From Syntrophaceae bacterium UBA1411 (GTDB taxonomy: Bacteria > Desulfobacterota > Syntrophia > Syntrophales > Smithellaceae), in NCBI GenBank assembly GCA_002304995.1, contig DBPV01000021.1, positions 1 through 5,713 on the forward strand: 5,713 nt of DNA. Direction: 5' to 3'. A program made the translations under genes and the position numbers. Numbering within the stretch: position 1 is the stretch's first letter; each line of letters opens with the position of its first letter. Of the stretch, positions 1-4,720 are shown in pieces. Below the pieces are notes generated by a model. It was not told the DNA's origin. It worked only from the letters and a program-made list of their open reading frames with translations, and did not search any database.

Positions 1-48
1 GATCCGGGGGGCTTTTGCGTTTGCGGAGATTTCGGTGCAAAGGACCAT
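1..48 (-). CDS. Possible start of a downstream gene in the HDOD operon (partial, runs off left edge)
   Basis: On the minus strand the stop of the HDOD-GAF gene (TGA, 50-48) shares one base with an ATG (48-46) in the arrangement TGATG, which is typical of translationally coupled genes. The frame from that ATG stays open for 16 codons to the window edge and reads MVLCTEISANAKAPRI. No strong Shine-Dalgarno sequence precedes it, so translation would rely on ribosomes finishing the upstream gene. The fragment is too short to assign to any family, and 16 open codons can easily occur by chance. The overlap geometry is the only real support. Confidence 0.35.
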   Translation of the reverse strand, partial: MVLCTEISANAKAPRI

Positions 49-1598
49 CACCGTTTGTGGAGAATGGCCCAGATGGCTTTATCGCGCAGAATGTTCATGA
101 AGTGGCGTTCATCTTCCGAAAGAATCCCCGTCTTTTTCTTGTCCGCGTAAAAAAGGCCGATGCACTTGTCCTTGACGACCAGGGGATAAATTAAAAATGA
201 TCCGGCGGTTATGATTTTCAGGTACCAGACCGGCAGGTTTTCCCAGACGCCCGCTTTCCGGCTGTCCTGAATGACAAAGTCTTTGCGGCGCCAGACGGAC
301 AGATCGAAATAATCGGAAGCATGGGAGATCTTAAAACTGAAGCCTTCGAGCAGAGTGTCGATGTTTGCTCCAAAGCCGAAGCGGGCCGACATCTTCGAAT
401 GGCCGGCATCCATCATGCAAAAGATCACCCGATTAAATTCAAAAGCCCGGTACATGGTTTCCAGGATCATGTAAATGGCATCGCTGAGTGTAGAGGGAGT
501 TGCCAGCAATTCGCTGATTTCGGCGATGCAGTTCTTGAGGATCTGATCTTTTGCCTCGCGGGCCGACAGAGGTTGCGGAGTGATTCGCCGCTCCGCCTTC
601 ATCGCGATGCCTTTCCGGGGCTGATCTTCCGGTTTGTCCGGTTCGTGGAAGGCGGACAGATGCCTCAGGACCAGGCTTGCGGATGTGTCGATATGAAACG
701 CTTCCGCGTACTGGCCGATATCAACGACCGCCTCTTCAATCAGGTTTTGCGCGAGGCTTTCCGGCAAGGGAATAGAGGTCTTGTATTTTTCCGTTACGGA
801 GCGCAGGGCAGCGCTCCGGCCCAGGGGATCGTTGTATACGGCCGCCGCGCACAAGTCATCGGCATAGTTGGCCAGGCGTTTGAGCAGTTCATTGTCGCCG
901 GTCGGAGGCTTGGCATCCTTTTCCTCAAGGCGGCCCATGCTGTCGATAATGCTTTGAGGAAACCCCCAGGTTTCGGCAATACCCTTGCCGAGTTCGCTGT
1001 AAGAAACGCCCAGGACGGTTTTGGAAGCCCGCTCTTCATTTGGATCCTGCCTGCGTACCAGGTTTTTGATTTCCTGATATTCTTCGGGAAAATAGCAGAT
1101 GACGAGATGTTTTCCCAGATTGTGCAGCAAGGCGCAGATAAAAACCTCCTCCAGCGCGCCGAACATGATCTTCCGGGCCGCTGCCCTGGCCAGGACGGCG
1201 GTGAAAAAAGAAAGAACGGAGGCATCCTGAAGATCGCCGGCCTGCCTTTTATTCTGCAGGTGATCCAGAATCATCAGCGAAGCAGCGCCGATCCGCACTT
1301 TTTCGGCGCCCAAAAGAAAGACGGCCCGAGATACCGTTGTGACTTTTCCGCTCATACCGCCGTACAGCGAGGAATTGACCACTTTCAGCAGTTTATTGGT
1401 GAGCGATATATCTTTAAGAATGACGCCGGCCAGTTCGCCCGATGAGGAAAAATTGATGGCATGCAGGGAAGACAGCTTTTTGTTGATTTCAATGATGTTT
1501 CGGGAAAAAGCAGGCAAATCGCCCTTGTGGCGCATGCGGCGGATAAGAAATTCGATCGTGCCGTGCTGGGCGGTGGTTTCGTTGGAATCGGACGGCAA
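48..1598 (-). CDS. HDOD domain protein with C-terminal GAF domain (signalling/regulatory)
   Basis: A cytoplasmic protein of about 516 residues. Residues about 13-215 form an HDOD domain, a non-catalytic relative of HD phosphohydrolases found in bacterial signalling proteins. Visible landmarks are the helical segment ending LLKVVNSSLYG (about 70-80), the VSRAVFLLGAEKVR segment (89-102) and LLHNLGKHLVICYFPEEY (157-174). There the HD metal-ligand pair is His-Asn (159-160), so hydrolase activity is not expected. A linker with Lys/Pro/Glu-rich stretches (about 315-345) leads to a GAF-like sensor domain (about 358-512) with the pattern FNRVIFCMMD, then FLIYPLVVKDKCIGLFYADK. No membrane segment or signal peptide is seen. 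The start is uncertain. TTG at 1598 follows a strong AAAGGAG site. An ATG at 1646 (17 residues longer) has no Shine-Dalgarno sequence, and an even earlier TTG (1715) is implausible. The gene is divergent from panC. Its ligand and partner are unknown; domain identity is fairly sure, function is not. Confidence 0.85.
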   Translation of the reverse strand: MPSDSNETTAQHGTIEFLIRRMRHKGDLPAFSRNIIEINKKLSSLHAINFSSSGELAGVILKDISLTNKLLKVVNSSLYGGMSGKVTTVSRAVFLLGAEKVRIGAASLMILDHLQNKRQAGDLQDASVLSFFTAVLARAAARKIMFGALEEVFICALLHNLGKHLVICYFPEEYQEIKNLVRRQDPNEERASKTVLGVSYSELGKGIAETWGFPQSIIDSMGRLEEKDAKPPTGDNELLKRLANYADDLCAAAVYNDPLGRSAALRSVTEKYKTSIPLPESLAQNLIEEAVVDIGQYAEAFHIDTSASLVLRHLSAFHEPDKPEDQPRKGIAMKAERRITPQPLSAREAKDQILKNCIAEISELLATPSTLSDAIYMILETMYRAFEFNRVIFCMMDAGHSKMSARFGFGANIDTLLEGFSFKISHASDYFDLSVWRRKDFVIQDSRKAGVWENLPVWYLKIITAGSFLIYPLVVKDKCIGLFYADKKKTGILSEDERHFMNILRDKAIWAILHKR

Positions 1599-1610
1599 CA
1601 GACGGTTTCT

Positions 1611-1617
1611 CTCCTTT
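1611..1617 (-). promoter_or_regulatory. Ribosome binding site deciding the HDOD-GAF gene start
   Basis: The minus strand reads AAAGGAG here, seven bases matching the Shine-Dalgarno consensus and the best match upstream of this gene. It lies 12 bases before a TTG codon (1598-1596); counting GGAGAG as the core gives 10 bases. It lies inside the reading frame if the ATG at 1646 is used, which argues for the TTG. A CTG at 1601-1599 is a rarer alternative at 9 bases. Confidence 0.5.
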
Positions 1618-1641
1618 GTTCTTTGCTGATTCAAAAGTACA

Positions 1642-1669
1642 ACCATAAATTTTTTTTGTAAAGGGGCAA
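1642..1669 (-). promoter_or_regulatory. Weak candidate sigma70 promoter for the HDOD-GAF gene
   Basis: The minus strand reads TTGCCC (1669-1664), a 16-base spacer rich in A and T, then TATGGT (1647-1642). Each hexamer matches four of six consensus bases. If used, transcription would begin near 1635, downstream of the ATG at 1646, and so would favour the TTG start. The support is only a motif match in AT-rich DNA. Confidence 0.25.
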
Positions 1670-1708
1670 CTGTCTTAAAAAAAGACGAATCCCCCGGGAA
1701 ATCTTTTC

Positions 1709-1737
1709 TTGACAAAAAAAAATCTTCCTGCTAGGGT
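1709..1737 (+). promoter_or_regulatory. Sigma70-type promoter of the panCD operon
   Basis: A perfect -35 hexamer TTGACA (1709-1714) is followed after exactly 17 bases by TAGGGT (1732-1737), which keeps the T, A and final T of the -10 consensus. The spacer begins with an A tract. The start of transcription would be about 1743-1745, giving a leader of about 90 bases before panC. It is the only good plus-strand promoter match in the divergent gap, and no other plus-strand gene lies between it and panC. Confidence 0.6.
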
Positions 1738-1788
1738 CGCCCCACGCTTGGATCCGAAAGGACTGAGACGGAAGGAAATCTGAAAGAA

Positions 1789-1827
1789 ATGTTCAGCCTC
1801 TCGTCTTGCGGCGAGAGGCTTTTTTAA
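1789..1827 (+). CDS. Candidate 12-codon leader peptide in the panC leader
   Basis: ATG at 1789 opens a 12-residue frame, MFSLSSCGERLF, ending at TAA 1825-1827. GAAGGAA (1771-1777) lies 11 bases upstream as a possible ribosome site. The frame runs through the whole terminator hairpin, so a translating ribosome would prevent it forming. The stop TAA overlaps an ATG (1827), which begins a three-codon frame (Met-Asp-Glu) whose TGA (1836-1838) overlaps the panC ATG (1835). The frame is short enough to be chance. It has three Ser and one Cys, but no run of codons that clearly points to an amino acid signal. Confidence 0.25.
   Translation: MFSLSSCGERLF
1795..1825 (+). terminator. Intrinsic terminator hairpin inside the panC leader (likely attenuator)
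   Basis: AGCCTCTCG (1795-1803) pairs perfectly over nine bases with CGAGAGGCT (1812-1820) around an eight-base loop, followed directly by five more T (1821-1825). No plus-strand gene lies upstream that it could end: the neighbour is on the minus strand, and the reverse strand has no T run after the stem. It therefore most likely stops panCD transcription prematurely. The 3' arm also contains GAGAGG, the panC ribosome binding site candidate. Confidence 0.7.
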
Positions 1828-1834
1828 TGGACGA

Positions 1835-2692
1835 ATGAGAGTCATTAACTCCGCAAAAGAAATGCAGTCACACTCGGAAAGCGTAAGGCTTTCCGGGAAA
1901 AGGATTTCTTTTGTTCCCACCATGGGCTACTTTCACGAAGGTCATCTCTCTCTGATGAAAGAAGCCCGCCGCCTGGCCGACGAGGTCGTCGTCAGCATTT
2001 ACGTCAATCCCACACAATTCGGTCCCAAAGAAGATTTTTCGAAATATCCCCGCGATTTTGAGCGGGATGCCCGGATGGCTGAAAGCGTCGGTGTCGATGT
2101 GATCTTTTTCCCCTCCAATGAGGACATGTATCCCGCCGGCTACCAAACGTATGTCGAGGTCGAACAGGTGACGAAAAATCTTTGCGGCGTTTCCCGTCCC
2201 GGTCATTTCCGCGGCGTCACGACGGTCTGCTGCAAGCTGTTCAACATCGTCAAACCGCACAACGTGGTCTTCGGGAAAAAAGATTTCCAGCAGCTGGCGG
2301 CCATCCGGCGTATGGTGATTGATCTGAATCAGGATCTGGAGATTGTCGGCATGCCGACGTTTCGGGAGCCGGACGGTCTGGCCATGAGTTCGCGCAACGT
2401 CTATCTGAGCGCCGAAGAGCGGGCCTCGGCCCTTTCGCTGGTCGGTTCGCTTACGCTGGCGCAGAAGCTTTACGCCGCGGGCGAAAGAAAGGCGGGCGTG
2501 ATCATCAGCCAGGCGCAAAGCCTGATTTCAAGCGCACCCTTCACCGATATCGATTATGTGAAAATATGCGACACCGCCACCCTGGAAGACGTGGAGGATA
2601 TCCGGGGGGAAGTTGTGATGGCTCTGGCCGTCAAGGTGGGGAAAACCCGCTTGATTGACAATTCCGTTTTGGGCGAAGAGCTCAAGGCGTGA
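1835..2692 (+). CDS. panC: Pantothenate synthetase (pantoate--beta-alanine ligase)
   Basis: The cytoplasmic enzyme joins pantoate and beta-alanine to pantothenate with ATP through a pantoyl-adenylate. Its 285 residues are the normal family length. The Rossmann-type synthetase fold shows PTMGYFHEGHLSLM (28-41) with the HxGH nucleotide-binding signature at 34-37. It also shows VSIYVNPTQFGPKEDFSKYPR-like ligand residues (53-73), RPGHFRGV (121-128), FGKKDFQQL (146-154), and REPDGLAMSSRN (177-188), the KMSKS-like loop. The ATG at 1835 is the first possible start: no start codon occurs in frame between it and the stop at 1781-1783, and MRVI is a typical N-terminus. The nearest Shine-Dalgarno (GAGG, 1815-1818) lies 16 bases away, far for direct use but well placed for the small ATG at 1827, whose stop overlaps panC. 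panD follows after 30 bases. Regulation probably acts through the leader. Confidence 0.97.
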   Translation: MRVINSAKEMQSHSESVRLSGKRISFVPTMGYFHEGHLSLMKEARRLADEVVVSIYVNPTQFGPKEDFSKYPRDFERDARMAESVGVDVIFFPSNEDMYPAGYQTYVEVEQVTKNLCGVSRPGHFRGVTTVCCKLFNIVKPHNVVFGKKDFQQLAAIRRMVIDLNQDLEIVGMPTFREPDGLAMSSRNVYLSAEERASALSLVGSLTLAQKLYAAGERKAGVIISQAQSLISSAPFTDIDYVKICDTATLEDVEDIRGEVVMALAVKVGKTRLIDNSVLGEELKA

Positions 2693-2704
2693 TATTCTAA
2701 AGAC

Positions 2705-2710
2705 AGGAGA
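2705..2710 (+). promoter_or_regulatory. panD ribosome binding site
   Basis: AGGAGA lies 12 bases before the panD ATG (2723), at the long end of normal spacing. The resulting start puts the processing site at Gly24-Ser25, as in characterised PanD proteins. Confidence 0.6.
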
Positions 2711-2722
2711 ACACCGACAGCC

Positions 2723-3082
2723 ATGCAGAGATTCATGATGAAATCGAAGATCCATCGCGCCACGGTTACGGACGCCGACCTGCATTACGAAGGAAGCATT
2801 TCCATCGATGAACGGTTGATGGAAGAAGCCAACATGGTGCCTTACGAACAGGTTGACATTTACGACGTCAACAACGGCGAGCGTTTCTCAACATACATCA
2901 TCAAGGCCAAGCGCAACTCGGGAACCATTTGCCTCAACGGCGCCGCCGCCCGGAAAGTGGCCAAGGGTGATCTGGTCATCATTGCCACCTACGTCGCGGT
3001 GGACGACGAAGAGGCAAAAAAATGGAAACCGAAGTGCGTTCTGGTGGACGCCAAAAACAAAATCAAAAAAGTTTCCCAATAA
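2723..3082 (+). CDS. panD: Aspartate 1-decarboxylase, pyruvoyl-dependent
   Basis: The enzyme decarboxylates L-aspartate to beta-alanine, the substrate PanC needs. Its 119 residues are close to the usual 115-130. The proenzyme cleaves itself in HYEGS between Gly24 and Ser25, and Ser25 becomes the pyruvoyl cofactor of the alpha chain. Other family residues are in place: Lys9, the RFSTY segment with Arg54, Thr57 and Tyr58, and NGAAA (72-76). The near-identical numbering to the Escherichia coli enzyme supports the ATG at 2723. It sits 30 bases after panC, with no terminator between, so the two are cotranscribed, and a strong terminator follows. In enterobacteria a helper (PanM/PanZ) stimulates the cleavage; most other bacteria lack it, and none is visible here. 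Confidence 0.97.
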   Translation: MQRFMMKSKIHRATVTDADLHYEGSISIDERLMEEANMVPYEQVDIYDVNNGERFSTYIIKAKRNSGTICLNGAAARKVAKGDLVIIATYVAVDDEEAKKWKPKCVLVDAKNKIKKVSQ

Positions 3083-3105
3083 GTCTCGCTGACGCGATTT
3101 GCTTA

Positions 3106-3141
3106 AAAAAGCACCCCCGGAGCTTGCCGGGGGTGCTTTTT
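3106..3141 (+). terminator. Strong intrinsic terminator after panCD
   Basis: GCACCCCCGG (3111-3120) pairs with CCGGGGGTGC (3127-3136) around the loop AGCTTG. A-rich flank (3106-3110) and T run (3137-3141) extend the stem on both sides. It begins 24 bases after the panD stop. The symmetric A and T flanks could also let it work on the minus strand. It separates panCD from ahcY, so ahcY needs its own promoter. Confidence 0.9.
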
Positions 3142-3193
3142 GTGATTTGCAGCCCCGGACGGGAAAGTCATTGAACTCGCCTGCAGGGTATGC

Positions 3194-3209
3194 TAACGGT
3201 TAACGCCGT
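3194..3209 (+). promoter_or_regulatory. Candidate operator: small inverted repeats upstream of ahcY
   Basis: TAAC-G-GTTA (3194-3202) is a perfect inverted repeat with a one-base centre, overlapped by ACGG...CCGT (3196-3199 and 3206-3209). TAACG also occurs twice in direct orientation (3194 and 3201). It lies 31 bases before the ahcY start in the short region that must hold its promoter. No convincing -35/-10 pair could be chosen there: TTGAAC (3171-3176) and TATGCT (3189-3194) are only 12 bases apart. Deltaproteobacteria are known to control methyl-cycle genes with the ArsR-family regulator SahR, but I do not recall its site well enough to match it. Confidence 0.25.
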
Positions 3210-3228
3210 CAAACATTACACAGAAACA

Positions 3229-3235
3229 GGGGAGG
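3229..3235 (+). promoter_or_regulatory. Strong ahcY ribosome binding site
   Basis: GGGGAGG lies four bases before the ATG at 3240. The spacing is short but the match to the anti-Shine-Dalgarno sequence is strong, fitting a highly expressed housekeeping enzyme and fixing the start. Confidence 0.7.
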
Positions 3236-3239
3236 AAAC

Positions 3240-4664
3240 ATGGCCGTACAGGAAATTGATCAAAACCTGAAATATAAAGTCGCGGATTTATCCCTGGCCG
3301 ACTGGGGAAGAAAGGAAATGCAGCTCGCGGAAAACGAGATGCCCGGCCTGATGGCGGTGCGCAAGAAATACGGGCGCCAGAAGCCTCTCGCGGGGATGAA
3401 GATCACGGGATCGCTGCACATGACCATTCAGACGGCCATGCTCATTGAGACGCTCAAAATCCTGGGCGCGGATCTGCGCTGGGCGTCCTGCAACATTTTT
3501 TCCACGCAGGACCATGCGGCGGCGGCCATCGCCAAAGCGGGAACGGCGGCTGTTTTTGCCTGGAAAGGCGAAACGCTTGAGGACTACTGGTGGTGTACGG
3601 AACAGGCCCTGACCTGGCCGGACGGATCGGGTCCCGACCTGATCGTCGATGACGGAGGCGATGCGACGCTGTTTGTTCATCAGGGCGTCCAAATCGAAAA
3701 AAATCCGAAGCTGCTGCGGCAAAAGGCGGAAAACAAGGAAATGGCGATCATTTTGTCGCGTCTGGAACAATCCTATAAAAAGAATCCCGCGCGCTGGCAG
3801 AAAGCGGCTGCGGGCATCCGGGGCGTGTCGGAGGAAACGACCACCGGCGTGCACCGCCTTTATCAGATGCAGGCCGCGGGCGAGCTTTTGTTTCCGGCCA
3901 TCAACGTGAACGATTCGGTGACCAAATCGAAGTTCGACAACCTGTACGGCTGCCGCGAGTCGCTGGCGGACGGCATCAAGCGGGCGACGGATATTATGGT
4001 GGCCGGCAAGATCGTCGTTGTCTGCGGCTACGGAGATGTGGGCAAAGGCTCGGCCCAGTCCATGCGCGGCTTCGGCGCGCGTGTGATCGTCACGGAAGTT
4101 GATCCCATTTGCGCCCTGCAGGCGGCGATGGAAGGATACGAGGTCAAGACCCTGGAAGAAGCGGCGCCTTACGCGGATATTTTCGTAACGGCGACCGGAT
4201 GCTGCGACGTCATCACCGGAAAGCACATGGAAATGATGAAAGACGAGGCGATTGTCTGCAACATCGGACATTTCGACAGTGAAATCGACATGCATTACCT
4301 CGAAACGAGCAAGTTCTGCCGGAAGGAAAACATCAAGCCGCAGGTGGATAAATGGACGCTGAAATCCGGCCGTTCCATTCTTGTGCTGGCCGAAGGCCGT
4401 CTCGTCAATCTGGGCTGCGCGACGGGACATCCGAGTTTCGTCATGAGCAACAGCTTTACCAATCAGACGCTGGCGCAAATCGAACTGGCCACCAAGAAGT
4501 ACAAGGTGGGCGTTTACACGCTGCCCAAAAAACTCGATGAGGAAGTCGCCCTGCTGCACCTGGCCCGTCTGGACGCCAGAATTACGAAACTGACGAAAAA
4601 ACAGGCTGCTTACCTGGGCGTTCCCGTTGAGGGACCCTTCAAAGCCGATCATTACCGGTACTAA
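3240..4664 (+). CDS. ahcY: S-adenosylhomocysteine hydrolase (adenosylhomocysteinase)
   Basis: This cytoplasmic NAD-dependent enzyme splits S-adenosylhomocysteine into adenosine and homocysteine, relieving product inhibition of methyltransferases and feeding the methionine cycle. Its 474 residues match the longer bacterial/plant type, with an insertion (about 150-190) absent from the roughly 430-residue animal enzymes. Substrate residues are seen in SLHMT (58-62), STQDHAAAA (88-96), VDDGGD (136-141), EETTTG (198-203) and the VTKSKFDN segment with Lys229 and Asp233. The NAD site shows GYGDVGKG (263-270), Glu286 in VTEVDP, and CNIGHFD (340-346). The C-terminal KADHYRY is the conserved tail that reaches into the neighbouring subunit's NAD site, so the protein is complete. 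It is flanked by terminators and appears monocistronic. No metK, metH or luxS is nearby. Confidence 0.98.
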   Translation: MAVQEIDQNLKYKVADLSLADWGRKEMQLAENEMPGLMAVRKKYGRQKPLAGMKITGSLHMTIQTAMLIETLKILGADLRWASCNIFSTQDHAAAAIAKAGTAAVFAWKGETLEDYWWCTEQALTWPDGSGPDLIVDDGGDATLFVHQGVQIEKNPKLLRQKAENKEMAIILSRLEQSYKKNPARWQKAAAGIRGVSEETTTGVHRLYQMQAAGELLFPAINVNDSVTKSKFDNLYGCRESLADGIKRATDIMVAGKIVVVCGYGDVGKGSAQSMRGFGARVIVTEVDPICALQAAMEGYEVKTLEEAAPYADIFVTATGCCDVITGKHMEMMKDEAIVCNIGHFDSEIDMHYLETSKFCRKENIKPQVDKWTLKSGRSILVLAEGRLVNLGCATGHPSFVMSNSFTNQTLAQIELATKKYKVGVYTLPKKLDEEVALLHLARLDARITKLTKKQAAYLGVPVEGPFKADHYRY

Positions 4665-4678
4665 ACCGCCCGTTGCAG

Positions 4679-4716
4679 GCGCCTTGTTCCCGTCAGGGAG
4701 AGAGGCGCTTTTTTTT
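4679..4716 (+). terminator. Intrinsic terminator of ahcY
   Basis: GCGCCT (4679-4684) pairs with AGGCGC (4703-4708). The stem continues inward through G-U and A-U pairs with one mismatch to CCC/GGG (4689-4691, 4696-4698) and a GTCA loop. Eight T (4709-4716) follow. It starts 14 bases after the ahcY stop. On the minus strand no T run follows the stem, so it should not serve lptG, whose stop lies just beside it. Confidence 0.88.
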
Positions 4717-4720
4717 ATTT

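Larger units (their letters stand above)
1743..1834 (+). ncRNA. Candidate cis-regulatory leader RNA of panCD (attenuator or riboswitch; possible pan motif)
   Basis: The leader between the predicted transcription start and panC can form two exclusive structures. Structure A pairs TGAGACGG (1764-1771) with TCGTCTTG (1801-1808), eight continuous pairs of which three are G-U. It encloses an internal loop (1772-1779 opposite 1797-1800) and a second perfect stem CTGAA/TTCAG (1780-1784 with 1792-1796). Structure B is the terminator hairpin 1795-1820. The 5' arm of B (1795-1803) is built into A, so forming A prevents B. A also frees the GAGG (1815-1818), the only Shine-Dalgarno-like sequence for panC. 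A small GAAA-capped stem (1753-1762) precedes them. A conserved 'pan' RNA motif is known upstream of pan genes in Firmicutes, Chloroflexi and Deltaproteobacteria. I could not match this leader to its consensus from memory, so that identity is an inference from gene context. Confidence 0.5.

Noticed and set aside
321..1445. 374-codon plus-strand open frame opposite the HDOD-GAF gene
   Set aside because: The minus strand encodes clear HDOD and GAF motifs over the same interval. The plus-strand translation shows no family pattern and has no good ribosome site.
1743..1825. Cyclic-di-GMP (GEMM-I), TPP, glycine or SAM riboswitch in the panC leader
   Set aside because: A GAAA-capped stem and a GACGGAAGG stretch look faintly GEMM-like, but the conserved GCAAACC and GACGCAAAGCC elements are absent. 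The CTGAGA-type TPP core lacks its partner segments.
1835..2692. A longer panC beginning upstream of 1835
   Set aside because: The frame is open back to 1784 but contains no ATG, GTG or TTG before the TGA at 1781-1783.
3142..3239. SAH riboswitch upstream of ahcY
   Set aside because: SAH riboswitches often precede ahcY, but the characteristic GC-rich core and pseudoknot elements are not recognisable here, and the gap after the terminator has no strong long stem.
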